Positions 16,327 through 25,874 are shown, numbered from the stretch's first letter. The stretch is 47,219 nt of DNA from Marinibacterium sp. (GCA_025800215.1 JAOXSC010000146.1:1-47219), one strand, 5' to 3'. The notes: generated from the sequence alone by a model not told the origin. Translations and numbers: made by a program.

Positions 16327-17229
16327 CTAGCCTCCCAGTTCCACGATCACCGCCCCCAGGGCAATGAGCGTCATCAGGGCCAGCCGCCGCGGGCCCACGG
16401 TTTCCTTCAGCACGAGCCAGCCGATCAGCGCGGCAAAGACCGTGGATGTTTCGCGCAATACCGCCGCCTCGCCCACCTTGTCCAGCCGCGTGGCCAGCAT
16501 CACCGATCCAAAACTGCCATAGGCCACCAGCGCCCCCACGGCCCCGCGCCACAGCAGCGGGCGCGGATCGGGTCGGTTGATCAGGTTGCGCCAGCGCAGT
16601 GCGGCGATGATCGGAAAGTCGATCGCCGTGATCAGAAAGAACCATGCAAGAAAGGTAAAGGGATCAGGTGTATAGCGGATACCAAAGGCGTCATAGGTGG
16701 TATAGAGCGCCACCAGCGCCCCTGTGCCCACCGCCAGCCACAACGCAGGCACCAGCGTGTCGCGGCCGATCTGGATATGGATCAGATTATAGGCGGCAAG
16801 CCCGAAGATCCCCAGCAGCAGCACCGCAACGCCCAGCCATTGCAGCCCCGAAAAGCTTTCGCCAAAGATCAGCCAGGCCCCGACCACCGTAAAGAGCGGC
16901 CCGGTGCCGCGCACAACCGGGTAGACCACGGTAAAGGCTCCGCGCTCATAGGCCAGCGCCATCCCAAGCTTGTAGGCAAAGTGGATCACCAGCGCGCCCA
17001 GCAGGATCAGCCAGGCCCAGCCCTCCGGCCAGGGCACCACAAAGAGCGCAATGGGCAGCGAAAACACGAAGAGGCACGCATCAATGGCCCCGCGCGACAG
17101 CCAGGGATCGAACCGCCCCTTTTGCAGCGCCCCGAAGACCGCGTGCAGAAACGCCGCCAGCAGCGCCAGAAACAGGGCCGCGATTTCTCCGGCCTCGGTC
17201 CCTTCGAGACCCTGGATCCAGCTGCTCAT
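16327..17229 (-). CDS. EamA/DMT-superfamily membrane exporter
   Basis: Inner-membrane protein of 300 residues with about ten hydrophobic helices in two similar halves, the layout of EamA-type drug/metabolite transporters. The repeat ends contain YPVVRGTGPLFTVVGAWLIFGE near residue 103 and VLRETSTVFAALIGWLVLKE near residue 257, the paired family motif. Substrate unknown. It lies between ftsY (18 bp upstream) and yciB (3 bp downstream) on one strand. The ATG at 17229 is the only start that gives a normal length. Confidence 0.88.
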   Translation of the reverse strand: MSSWIQGLEGTEAGEIAALFLALLAAFLHAVFGALQKGRFDPWLSRGAIDACLFVFSLPIALFVVPWPEGWAWLILLGALVIHFAYKLGMALAYERGAFTVVYPVVRGTGPLFTVVGAWLIFGESFSGLQWLGVAVLLLGIFGLAAYNLIHIQIGRDTLVPALWLAVGTGALVALYTTYDAFGIRYTPDPFTFLAWFFLITAIDFPIIAALRWRNLINRPDPRPLLWRGAVGALVAYGSFGSVMLATRLDKVGEAAVLRETSTVFAALIGWLVLKETVGPRRLALMTLIALGAVIVELGG

Positions 17230-17247
17230 GGGCGCCGACCTGTGGGG

Positions 17248-18339
17248 TCAGCGGTCAAGCCCGGTCAGGGCGGCCGCAAATTCTTCGGGGTCAAAGGCGG
17301 CCAGATCGTCGATCTGTTCGCCCACACCAATGGCGTGGATGGGCAGGCCGAACCGGTCGGCCAGCGCCACCAGCACACCGCCCTTGGCGGTGCCGTCCAG
17401 CTTGGTCATCACCAGGCCCGACACATCCGAGATCTTCTTGAAGGTTTCGACCTGGCTCAGCGCGTTCTGACCGGTGGTGGCATCAAGCACCAGCAGCGTG
17501 TTGTGGGGGGCGCTTTCGTCTTTCTTGCGGATGACGCGGACGATCTTGGCCAGCTCCTCCATCAGGTCGGCCCGGTTCTGCAGGCGGCCTGCGGTGTCGA
17601 TCATCAGCAGGTCGGCGCCATCGGCTTCGGCGCGGGTCATCGCGTCGAAGGCCAGGCTGGCGGGATCCGACCCTTCAGGCGCGGTCAGCACCGGCACACC
17701 GGCGCGCTGGCCCCAGACCTGCAGCTGTTCCACAGCCGCGGCGCGGAATGTGTCGCCCGCCGCGATCACCACCGATTTGCCGGCCGCCCGGAACTGGCTG
17801 GCCAGCTTGCCGATCGTGGTGGTCTTGCCCGACCCGTTCACGCCGACGACCAGCACCACCTGCGGGCGCTTGGGATAGATCGGCAGCGGGCGCGCCACCG
17901 GTTCCATGATGCGGGCAATTTCCTGCGCCAGCAATTCCTTGATCTCGCGCGATGAGACGCGGCGCCCCATGCGGCCTTCGGCCAGGTTCGCGGTCACGCG
18001 CAGGGCCGTGTCCACGCCCATATCGGCGGCGATAAGCAGCTCTTCGAGCTGTTCGAGCATATCGTCATCCAGCACGCGGCGCGGTTCATGGCTGTCGCCC
18101 CGCCCCATCAGGCGCCCCAGCAGGCCGCCCTGCGGTTTGGGGGCGGTTTCGGCTGTCTCTGGCGCAGGCGCGGCGGGCGGCGTCGGAGCGGGCGCGGGTG
18201 CCGGAGTAGGTGCGGGTGCGGTGGCCGTCACCTCTGCCGGGGTGTCTTCGGCGGCCTCGTCAACGATGGCCTCCAACCCTTCGTCCAGTTTGGACGAGGA
18301 TTTCAGCAGCCGATCCTTGAGTTTGCCGAAAAAGGACAT
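17248..18339 (-). CDS. ftsY: Signal recognition particle receptor FtsY
   Basis: GTPase of 363 residues that docks ribosome-SRP complexes at the inner membrane. A Pro/Ala/Glu-rich acidic linker (about residues 25-75) forms a short A domain. The N domain (LEELLIAADMG) and the G domain follow, with P-loop GVNGSGKTTT near residue 170, IAAGDTFRAAAVEQL near 200, DTAGR near 245, TKLDG near 308 and GVGEQIDDL near 340. The ATG at 18339 has GGAGA just upstream and opens MSFFGKLKDRL, a basic amphipathic start suited to membrane targeting. It is first in the ftsY-eamA-yciB unit and divergent from the lytic transglycosylase. Confidence 0.97.
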   Translation of the reverse strand: MSFFGKLKDRLLKSSSKLDEGLEAIVDEAAEDTPAEVTATAPAPTPAPAPAPTPPAAPAPETAETAPKPQGGLLGRLMGRGDSHEPRRVLDDDMLEQLEELLIAADMGVDTALRVTANLAEGRMGRRVSSREIKELLAQEIARIMEPVARPLPIYPKRPQVVLVVGVNGSGKTTTIGKLASQFRAAGKSVVIAAGDTFRAAAVEQLQVWGQRAGVPVLTAPEGSDPASLAFDAMTRAEADGADLLMIDTAGRLQNRADLMEELAKIVRVIRKKDESAPHNTLLVLDATTGQNALSQVETFKKISDVSGLVMTKLDGTAKGGVLVALADRFGLPIHAIGVGEQIDDLAAFDPEEFAAALTGLDR

Positions 18340-18400
18340 GCATGTCTCCGCTTTGAACGCATTGAAACCGTGTTCTTCACCTAATACGGGACGGGGTGAG

Positions 18401-19309
18401 ATGAAAGAGACCTTGACCCGCGCCCTGGCCCTGTATGCCACGATGTTCGCCCTGCTTCTGGCGGGCGGGGCCGCGCGCGCCGAACCGCCTGATCGCCAGT
18501 GCAGCAGCGGGCAGAGCGGGCATGTCCAGTGCATTCGCACCGCTCATCCGCGTTTTGACACCTGTCAGGCGATCCTGGCCTTTGCCCGGCAGGCGGGGCT
18601 TGATGCAGGGTTTTTCACGCGGCTGATCTGGCAGGAAAGCCGGTTTGATGCCGGGGCCGTCAGCCCCGCCAATGCGCAGGGCATCGCGCAATTCATCCCG
18701 TCCACCGCGCAGCTGCGCGGGCTTGAGGATCCGTTCAACCCCGCCCGCGCGCTTGAGGCATCGGCCCTCTATCTGGCGGAGCTGACGGCGCGCTTTGGCA
18801 ATCCCGGCCTTGCGGCGGTGGCCTATAACGGGGGCGAAAACCGCGCAGCGCGCTTTGTCAAAGGGGCAGGCCTGCCGCGCGAGACACGCCAATATGTGAC
18901 GATCATCACCGGCCACAGCGCCGAAACCTGGCGCGACGCCCCGCCCAAGGCCCCCGATTTCCGTCTGTCGACCGAGGTCACCCCGATGCAGGCCTGCATG
19001 GCGCTGGCGCGCAAGGGGCGCGTCCGGGCCCCGACGCGCCCGTCCCCCACCCTAAGCCCCTGGGGCGTGCAGGTGGCCTGGGGCGCGTCGCAGGCGGGTG
19101 CGGATGCCGCCCTGCGCCGACGCAGCACCGAATGCCGCGCGTTGGAGGGGATGCAGCCGGTGGAATATGTCCGCCAAACCAGCCGGGTGCCGGGGCGCCG
19201 GTCGATCCTGGCCGTGCGCATCGGACGTGACAGCCGCCGCGCTGCTGACCTGACCTGCCGCGATCTGCGCCGCGCGGGCTGTGCCTGCGCGGTCTATCGC
19301 AACCGGTAG
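18401..19309 (+). CDS. Secreted lytic transglycosylase (SLT fold)
   Basis: Periplasmic peptidoglycan lyase of 302 residues with a signal peptide (residues 1-27, ending ARA). The catalytic domain follows: Glu79 in WQESRFDAGAVSP, then AQGIAQFIPSTA and AVAYNGGENRAARF, the SLT/goose-lysozyme motifs. The C-terminal third (about 220-302, WGVQVAWG to CAVYRNR) looks like a SPOR-type domain that would bind denuded glycan at the septum. Six or more cysteines suggest periplasmic disulfides. The frame is open far upstream, but the ATG at 18401 starts the signal peptide. It is divergent from ftsY and convergent with the NuoE-NuoF fusion gene. Confidence 0.88.
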   Translation: MKETLTRALALYATMFALLLAGGAARAEPPDRQCSSGQSGHVQCIRTAHPRFDTCQAILAFARQAGLDAGFFTRLIWQESRFDAGAVSPANAQGIAQFIPSTAQLRGLEDPFNPARALEASALYLAELTARFGNPGLAAVAYNGGENRAARFVKGAGLPRETRQYVTIITGHSAETWRDAPPKAPDFRLSTEVTPMQACMALARKGRVRAPTRPSPTLSPWGVQVAWGASQAGADAALRRRSTECRALEGMQPVEYVRQTSRVPGRRSILAVRIGRDSRRAADLTCRDLRRAGCACAVYRNR

Positions 19310-19331
19310 GGCGGGCGCCCCGCCGGCGTGA

Positions 19332-21017
19332 TCAGATTTCGTCGCCGAAATGCTTCATCACAAGGCGGATCGGGTTCGGCGCCGCCTGCCCCAGCCCGCA
19401 GATCGACGCATCGGTCATGACCTGACAGATCTCTTCCAGCAGCGGCTGATCCCAGGCATCGGCCTGCATCAGCTTGACGGCCTTTTCACACCCGGTGCGG
19501 CACGGGGTGCACTGACCGCAGCTTTCGTCTTCGAAAAAGCGCAGCATGTTCAGGGCCGCCGCCCGCGCACTGTCATGATCCGACAGCACCACAACCGCCG
19601 CCGAGCCGATAAAGGTGCCATGGGGCTGCAGCGTGTCGAAATCCAGCGGCACGTCATCCATCGACGCAGGCAGCAGACCCGAAGACGGCCCGCCCGGCTG
19701 ATAGGCCTTGAACACGTGGCCATCGAGCATCCCGCCCGCAGCCTCGATGATGTCGGTGATGGTGGACCCGGCCGGCAGCAGATGCACACCGGGAGCCTTG
19801 ACCCGGCCCGACACCGAATAGCTGCGCAGCCCTGTGCGGCCGTTCTTTTCCACCGAATTCAGGACTTCGGGCCCTTCGCGGCAGATGCGCGCGATCCAGT
19901 GCAGCGTTTCGACATTGTGCACCAGCGTCGGGCGGTCAAAGATCCCCACCTGCGCCACAAAGGGCGGACGGTGACGGGGCATGCCGCGCTTGCCTTCGAT
20001 GCTTTCGATCATCGCGCTTTCTTCGCCGCAGATATAGGCCCCCGCGCCCCGGCGCAGGTCGATATATCCGGGCGCCACGATGCCTGCCTGTTCCAGCGCG
20101 ACAATTTCCCGGCGCAGGATCTGAAGCACGGCGGGATATTCATCGCGCATGTAGATAAAGCAGGTTTCGGCTTCGACCGCCCAAGCGGCGATCAGCATCC
20201 CTTCCAAAAACAGATGCGGCGTGCGTTCCAGATAATAGCGGTCCTTGAAGGTGCCCGGTTCGCCTTCGTCCCCGTTCACCGCCAGATAGCGCGGGCCGGG
20301 ATTGGCGCGCACAAAGCCCCATTTCTTGCCCGACGGGAAACCCGCCCCGCCCAGCCCGCGCAGACCGGCCGACAGGATCTTGTCCTGCACCGCTTCCCAG
20401 TCGCCATCGGCGCGCAGCGCGCTCAGTGCCGCGTACCCGCCCTTGGCCACGTAATCGGCATGGGTTTCGTAATCGGGCAGATGGGTGTGGGTGTCGCCTG
20501 CGGCAATGGCGGCGTCGATTTTTTCAGGCGTGGCGTGGTCGATATGGTTGTGGCCCAGCTCGACCACCGGGGCGGTGTCGCAGCGCCCCATGCAGGGGGC
20601 CCGCAGCACGCGCACCTGCGACGGGTCCATCCCCTGATCGAGCGCCGATTTCAGCGCCTCGGCCCCCGCGAGTTCGCAAGACAGCGAATCGCAAACCCGG
20701 ATGGTCAGCGCCGGCGGCGGCGTTTCGCCTTCCTTGACCACGTCGAAATGGGCATAGAAGCTGGCGGTTTCGTAAACTTCGGCCATGCCGATGCGCAGCT
20801 CTTCGGCCAGTGCGCGCAGATGCGCCGCCGACAGGTGGCCATGGGCGTCCTGGATCAGGTGCAGGAATTCGATCAGCAGATCGCGCCGCCGCGGGCGGTC
20901 GCCCAGAAGCGCGCGCACCTCGTCCCAGGCGCGGTCATCCAGCTGGCGGCCCTTCGGGGTCACCCGGCCTTTGCCGCGCCCCGATTTCCAGACACCTTTT
21001 TGATTATCCAACGCCAT
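19332..21017 (-). CDS. NuoE-NuoF fusion, NAD-dependent diaphorase subunit (formate dehydrogenase-like)
   Basis: Fusion of 561 residues. The first part (about 25-180) is NuoE/FdsG-like with a [2Fe-2S] set C109-x4-C114 and C142-x3-C146. The second part is NuoF/FdsB-like with an FMN/NADH site GLGGAGFPSGKKW near residue 230 and NGDEGEPGTFKDR near 255, and a [4Fe-4S] set C500, C503, C506, C540. Such modules pass electrons between NAD(H) and a partner, typically formate dehydrogenase or hydrogenase. No catalytic partner (FdsA/HoxH type) or other Nuo subunit is in this window, and both flanking genes point the other way, so it stands alone here. The ATG at 21017 has GGAGA nine bases upstream. Confidence 0.88.
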   Translation of the reverse strand: MALDNQKGVWKSGRGKGRVTPKGRQLDDRAWDEVRALLGDRPRRRDLLIEFLHLIQDAHGHLSAAHLRALAEELRIGMAEVYETASFYAHFDVVKEGETPPPALTIRVCDSLSCELAGAEALKSALDQGMDPSQVRVLRAPCMGRCDTAPVVELGHNHIDHATPEKIDAAIAAGDTHTHLPDYETHADYVAKGGYAALSALRADGDWEAVQDKILSAGLRGLGGAGFPSGKKWGFVRANPGPRYLAVNGDEGEPGTFKDRYYLERTPHLFLEGMLIAAWAVEAETCFIYMRDEYPAVLQILRREIVALEQAGIVAPGYIDLRRGAGAYICGEESAMIESIEGKRGMPRHRPPFVAQVGIFDRPTLVHNVETLHWIARICREGPEVLNSVEKNGRTGLRSYSVSGRVKAPGVHLLPAGSTITDIIEAAGGMLDGHVFKAYQPGGPSSGLLPASMDDVPLDFDTLQPHGTFIGSAAVVVLSDHDSARAAALNMLRFFEDESCGQCTPCRTGCEKAVKLMQADAWDQPLLEEICQVMTDASICGLGQAAPNPIRLVMKHFGDEI

Positions 21018-21250
21018 GGCCCGGTCTCTCCCGTTTTGCTTGGATCCTGTCCTAGCGCGGAAATGCGCGATCAAACCCGCTGAAAAGCGACAGATCAGCG
21101 CCACTTTGCGTTGGCGGTGCCGACAAATGCAGGCGGCTGTTTCCGATCCGCAACGTTTTGCTGGCCCAAAAGGGTCCATTTGCGACAGTGGACGGGCCCG
21201 CCTGCCCGTGGCAGCATGCGCCCCGGATCACAGCACAGACGAGGCCCCGA

Positions 21251-21661
21251 ATGAAACCCACTCTTGTGGCCATCGCCCTTGCCGCAGCACCGCTTGCGGG
21301 CGCCCTGCCCGCCACCGCCGACACCCCGCTGAGCGCCGATGCCTTTGATGCCTATACCCATGGCAAGACGCTCTTTTACGGCGCCGATGGCGCGCTTTAC
21401 GGGGTCGAGTGCTATCTGCCCAACCGCCGCGTCGTGTGGTCGTTTCTGGATGGGCGCTGTCAGGACGGGATCTGGTATCCGCAAGGCGACGAGATCTGCT
21501 TTGTCTATGAAGACGTGCCCGGCCCGCAATGCTGGACCTTTCACAAAGGGCCATCGGGGCTGCGGGCCTATTTCGAAAGCCAGCCGCCCGCGACCGAACT
21601 TTACGAAGCGCAGGATGTCGGCGAAGACATGCTCTGCCTTGGCCCCGATGTGGGGGTCTGA
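21251..21661 (+). CDS. Small secreted cysteine-containing protein, function unknown
   Basis: Protein of 136 residues with a signal peptide (about 1-23, ending ATA). The mature part has four cysteines in CYLPNRRVVW, DGRCQDGIWY, EICFVYED and PQCWTF, plus one near the end. The Tyr/Trp-rich core suggests a compact beta-rich periplasmic domain. I do not recognise a named family with certainty. The ATG at 21251 opens the signal peptide and is preceded by GAGG about six bases upstream. The 233-bp gap to the NuoE-NuoF gene (21018-21250) shows no strong promoter, only a weak CGCCA/TGGCG inverted repeat. It converges with xseA 3 bp away. Confidence 0.65.
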   Translation: MKPTLVAIALAAAPLAGALPATADTPLSADAFDAYTHGKTLFYGADGALYGVECYLPNRRVVWSFLDGRCQDGIWYPQGDEICFVYEDVPGPQCWTFHKGPSGLRAYFESQPPATELYEAQDVGEDMLCLGPDVGV

Positions 21662-21664
21662 CCC

Positions 21665-23188
21665 CTAGAACAGCGATCCCTGCTCGGGCGCGTCGGGTTT
21701 GGGCCTAGGTTTGGCCGCGCGTTTGGGTTTGGGCGTGTCGGGTGCGTCTTCGGGATCGGTTGCACCCGCATCCCCCAGCGTGATCCGGCCATCGCTGAAT
21801 TCGATCTCGATCCGGGTGGCCTGCCCGGCGGCGGCACGGGTCGTAACCACCGCATCATCGCCACGCACCACCGCATAGCCGCGATCAAGCGTCGCCTTGT
21901 AGCTCAGCGTCTCGTGCATCCGGTCGGCAGATGCGATGCGGCTGCGCCAGCGTTCCATCTGCCGTGTCGCGGCGCGGTCAAAGCGCGACCAGAGCGCGTC
22001 GAGCTCTTGCCCCCGCCGCGCCTGCCGCTCCTGCAGCCGTGCCGGATCCAGCCGCGCCGACACCCGGTCCAGCGCCTCGCGCCCATGGCGCAGGCGCTGC
22101 TGCAGCGCCGCCGGGCGCAGGGTGCCGCCATGCTCGGCCAGCGCCACGCGCCGCCGCTGCACCCCCGACAACAACGCCGATGGCAGCCGCCCGGCCACCA
22201 GATCCAGCCGCTGGCGCGGCGCCTCGAGCAGCGTGTCGGCCCGTGGCAGGGCCCGGCCCAGATCGCTCAGCCGTTGCCCGCGCTGGCCCAGCCCCGCCGT
22301 CACCGCACGGGTCAGCCGTGCGCCCTGGCTTTCCAGCCAGGCCAGCAGCTCGGCGCGCACCGGCACCGCCAGCTCTGCCGCCGCCGTGGGCGTCGGGGCG
22401 CGCTTGTCGGACGCATAGTCGATCAGCGTCACATCGGTTTCATGCCCCACCGCCGAAATCAGCGGGATCTGGCTGGCGGCGGCCGCGCGCACCACGCTTT
22501 CTTCGTTAAAGCCCCACAGGTCTTCGACCGAGCCCCCCCCGCGCGCCACGATCAGCAGATCGGGGCGCGGCAGCGCGCCACCGGGCGTGAGCGCGTTGAA
22601 CCCTTCGATGGCGCGGGTCACCTCGGGGGCGCAGCGCTCGCCCTGAACCGCCACGGGCCAGATCAGCACCTTGCGCGGGAACCGGTCGCGCAGCCGGTGC
22701 AGAATGTCGCGAATCACGGCCCCCGACGGAGACGTCACCACACCGATGATCTGCGGCAGATAAGGCAAGGGACGCTTGCGTTCAGGCGCAAACAGACCTT
22801 CGCCTGCCAGCTGCGCCTTGCGCTTTTCCAAAAGCGCCATCAGCGCCCCCATGCCCGCAGGCTTGATGTCGTCGATCACGATCTGATAGCGCGACTGCCC
22901 CGGAAAGGTGGTCAGACGCCCGGTCGCCACAACCTCCATCCCCTCTTCGGGCTGGGTGGTCAGACGCGCGGCCACGCCTTTCCACATGACCCCGGCAATC
23001 ACCGCACGGTCATCTTTAAGATCCAGATAGACATGGCCCGATTTGGGCCGGCTGACGCGACCAACCTCGCCCCGGATGCGCACATGGGCAAATTCGCCCT
23101 CGATCACCCGTTTGATCGCACCCGACAGCTCGGTGACGGTGAATTCGGGGGCATTCTGGCCGTCCTGCGGGTCGTCGATCAGATCCAT
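21665..23188 (-). CDS. xseA: Exodeoxyribonuclease VII large subunit
   Basis: Large subunit of the cytoplasmic nuclease that degrades single-stranded DNA in repair, 507 residues. The N-terminal OB-fold (about 20-115, HVRIRGEVGRVSRPKSGHVYLDLKD) is followed by the catalytic domain: GVVTSPSGAVIRDI near residue 148, LIVARGGGSVEDLWGFNEE near 212, SAVGHETDVTLIDYASDKRAPTPTAAAE near 244. A coiled, Arg-rich region follows, then a basic Lys/Pro tail (PKPKRAAKPRPKPD). The small subunit xseB is not in this window. The ATG at 23188 has GGAGA just upstream, and the gene is divergent from purD across 78 bp. Its end nearly touches the small secreted protein gene. Confidence 0.96.
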   Translation of the reverse strand: MDLIDDPQDGQNAPEFTVTELSGAIKRVIEGEFAHVRIRGEVGRVSRPKSGHVYLDLKDDRAVIAGVMWKGVAARLTTQPEEGMEVVATGRLTTFPGQSRYQIVIDDIKPAGMGALMALLEKRKAQLAGEGLFAPERKRPLPYLPQIIGVVTSPSGAVIRDILHRLRDRFPRKVLIWPVAVQGERCAPEVTRAIEGFNALTPGGALPRPDLLIVARGGGSVEDLWGFNEESVVRAAAASQIPLISAVGHETDVTLIDYASDKRAPTPTAAAELAVPVRAELLAWLESQGARLTRAVTAGLGQRGQRLSDLGRALPRADTLLEAPRQRLDLVAGRLPSALLSGVQRRRVALAEHGGTLRPAALQQRLRHGREALDRVSARLDPARLQERQARRGQELDALWSRFDRAATRQMERWRSRIASADRMHETLSYKATLDRGYAVVRGDDAVVTTRAAAGQATRIEIEFSDGRITLGDAGATDPEDAPDTPKPKRAAKPRPKPDAPEQGSLF

Positions 23189-23266
23189 GCGGGCTCTCCT
23201 TGTCTCGGGCGGATCGCCAGCTTAGAACGCAGACGACAGAAGGCCAAGCAGCGAAGGGGCAAGCGC

Positions 23267-24529
23267 ATGAACATCCTGATCCTCGGAGGCGGCGGGCGCG
23301 AACACGCGCTGGCCTGGGCGGTGATGCAGAACCCCAAATGCGACAAGCTGATCGTGGCGCCGGGCAATGCCGGGATCGCCCAGATCGCCCGATGCGCGAC
23401 GCTCGATATCGAAGATGGCGGCGCCGTCGCCCGCTTTGCCGAAGCCGAAGCCATCGACTTCGTGATCATCGGCCCCGAAGCGCCGCTGGCCGCCGGGGTC
23501 GCCGACCGCCTGCGCGAGGCGGGGATCCTGGTCTTTGGCCCTTCGGCGGCGGCGGCACGGCTGGAAGCCTCCAAAGCCTTTACCAAGGAAATCTGCGACG
23601 CCTCGGGCGCGCCCACGGCTGCCTATGCACGCTTTACCGATGCCGAGGCCGCCCGCGCCTATATCCGCGCCCAGGGCGCACCCATCGTGGTCAAGGCCGA
23701 CGGGCTGGCCGCCGGCAAAGGCGTGATCGTGGCCATGACCGAAGATGAAGCACTGGCCGCCATCGACGACATGTTCGGCGGCAGCTTTGGCGCTGCAGGC
23801 GCCGAAGTGGTGATCGAAGACTTCATGGAAGGCGAAGAGGCCTCCTTTTTTGTGCTCTGTGATGGCGACACGGTGCTGCCCATCGGCACCGCACAGGACC
23901 ACAAGCGCGTGGGCGAAGGCGATACCGGCCCCAACACAGGCGGCATGGGCGCCTATTCCCCTGCCCCCGTCCTGACGGACGCCATCGCCGAACGCGCCCT
24001 GGACGAGATCATCCGCCCCACCGTCGCCGAACTGGCGCGGCGCGGCACGCCCTATCAGGGGGTGCTATATGCCGGGTTGATGATCAAGGACGGAGCGCCA
24101 CGCCTGGTGGAATACAACGTGCGCTTTGGCGACCCCGAATGCCAGGTCCTGATGATGCGCCTGGGCGGGCAAGCCATGGACCTGATGCACGCGGCTGCCG
24201 AAGGCCGCCTCTCCGATGCACGCGTAAACTGGGCCGACGACCACGCCATGACAGTGGTCATGGCCGCCAAAGGCTACCCCGGCAGCTACGAAAAGGGGAC
24301 AGAGATCAAGGGGCTCGACACCCTGCCCGAAACCAGTTCCGACATGTGCTTTCACGCCGGCACGACGCTGCAGGACGGCAAGATCCGCGCCTCAGGCGGG
24401 CGCGTGCTCAACATCACCGCCCGAGCCGACAGCCTGTCAGAGGCCCGCGCCCGCGCCTATGCCCTGGCCGAGCAGATCGACTGGCCCGATGGGTTCTATC
24501 GCTCGGATATCGGCTGGCGCGCCCTTTGA
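23267..24529 (+). CDS. purD: Phosphoribosylamine--glycine ligase
   Basis: ATP-dependent enzyme of purine synthesis that joins glycine to phosphoribosylamine, cytoplasmic, 420 residues, full length. It starts MNILILGGGGREHALAW and holds the ATP-grasp core: KADGLAAGKGVIVA near residue 145, EASFFVLCDGDTVLP near 198, QDHKRVGEGDTGPNTGGMGAYSP near 210, and VEYNVRFGDPECQ near 280. The ATG at 23267 matches the family N-terminus exactly. It is divergent from xseA. Its 3' end faces the FG-GAP gene across the second copy of the multi-hairpin element. Confidence 0.98.
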   Translation: MNILILGGGGREHALAWAVMQNPKCDKLIVAPGNAGIAQIARCATLDIEDGGAVARFAEAEAIDFVIIGPEAPLAAGVADRLREAGILVFGPSAAAARLEASKAFTKEICDASGAPTAAYARFTDAEAARAYIRAQGAPIVVKADGLAAGKGVIVAMTEDEALAAIDDMFGGSFGAAGAEVVIEDFMEGEEASFFVLCDGDTVLPIGTAQDHKRVGEGDTGPNTGGMGAYSPAPVLTDAIAERALDEIIRPTVAELARRGTPYQGVLYAGLMIKDGAPRLVEYNVRFGDPECQVLMMRLGGQAMDLMHAAAEGRLSDARVNWADDHAMTVVMAAKGYPGSYEKGTEIKGLDTLPETSSDMCFHAGTTLQDGKIRASGGRVLNITARADSLSEARARAYALAEQIDWPDGFYRSDIGWRAL

Positions 24530-24540
24530 TAGGGCAGGCA

Positions 24541-24660
24541 GGGGGCGCTGCCCCCTCTGGCTGCGCCATTCACCCCCGAGGTATTTTTCGCCACAAAGAA
24601 AGGGCGGGTTTGCGCTTCTTTGTGGCTGAAAGTACCTCGGAGCGCGAGGCAGAGCCTCGC
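24541..24660 (-). repeat. Multi-hairpin intergenic element, copy B
   Basis: Reverse-oriented copy of the element at 15563-15683: GGGGGCGCTGCCCCC (24541-24555), the long hairpin with GAGGTATTTTTCGCCACAAAG and its partner CTTTGTGGC...GTACCTCGG (about 24577-24640), and GCGAGGCAGAGCCTCGC (24644-24660). The arms are nearly identical between copies, while the linker before the GC-rich end differs. It fills the whole gap between purD and the convergent FG-GAP gene. Confidence 0.85.
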
Positions 24661-24668
24661 CTTTTGGG

Positions 24669-25414
24669 TCATCGGCAACGCAGCGCATCATCAAAGTCGG
24701 AAGCGGATCGCAACGGCCCGAGTGCAGCGATCTCGATGCGCCCTCCGACCAGCCGGCTGGACATGATCTGCGACCAGGTGCCATCGGCTGTGATCAGCTC
24801 GAGACCGGCCCCGCAATCGCGGACACCGCCGGAAATGAAATCCTCACCAATGCGATGATTGCTCAGCCCACCGGCCTGCGCCACGGGTTCAAGCCCGCCG
24901 TCGCGAAAGCGCCAGATCCGCAGGATCCTGGCCAGGTGCGGCCGGTCGATATAGGCAATCTCAGTATGCCCATCCCCGTCGAGATCCGCCGCCCCGACAG
25001 GCGCAAGCCAGCGAAACCGTGTGCCGATGAACGGGGTGGCTGCAAGACGACCCCGGGACCCGTAGATGGCAAGCCGCGCGCCTTTATGCACATGGCTTTC
25101 CACCACCACGACTTCGGGCGCCCCATCGCCATCCACATCCCAAAGCCGCGGCGCCAGATCCTCGAACACCAGGTCGCGCGGCAGTTCGAACGTGGCGGAC
25201 CCGTCCGGCCCGTCCACACGCAGCGCCGCATATTCGATCGCATCGCCCAGAACGCCGTGTGGATATCGGGTGGTGGGCTGCTCGAATGCAGCGCCCGAAA
25301 TCTGGGCGACGGCCGCTGTCCCCCATCCGCTGGCCACAAGCGCCAGCAACAGCCACGCGCGGCGGGCGGAGCCGGGCAGCGGGTGCCGCGCCCGACGCCG
25401 CGCCCTGCTGATCA

Positions 25415-25415
<1 letters not shown>
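24669..25415 (-). CDS. Secreted/anchored FG-GAP or VCBS-like repeat protein
   Basis: Protein of 248 residues with an Arg-rich N-terminus and a hydrophobic segment (about residues 19-37) that acts as signal or anchor. Two calcium-loop motifs, DVDGDGAPEVVVVE near residue 92 and DLDGDGHTEIAYID near 148, mark FG-GAP/VCBS-type beta-propeller blades, so the protein is probably periplasmic or on the surface and binds Ca2+. Only a few blades are visible, too few for a full propeller. Its ATG shares a base with the stop of the ferredoxin gene (TGATG), so translation is coupled to a cytoplasmic iron-sulfur protein. The function is unknown. Confidence 0.72.
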
Positions 25416-25774
<359 letters not shown>

Positions 25775-25856
25775 CTAGACAAGCCCGAGATGCCGCGCCA
25801 GCCCCGAATTTCAAGGGCAAACATCGCGGCAGATCCCATGCAGCGTGCAAAAATAT

Positions 25857-25874
25857 TGTTGGTCAACATATTAT
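25857..25874 (+). promoter_or_regulatory. Promoter -10 with overlapping inverted repeat, ahead of the Crp/Fnr gene
   Basis: TATTAT at 25869-25874 is a strong -10; the best -35 (TGCAAA, 17 bp upstream) is weak, as in activator-dependent promoters. TGTTG-GT-CAACA (25857-25868) lies within the spacer and could be an operator. The implied start is near 25881, leaving a leader of about 60 bases. Confidence 0.4.
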
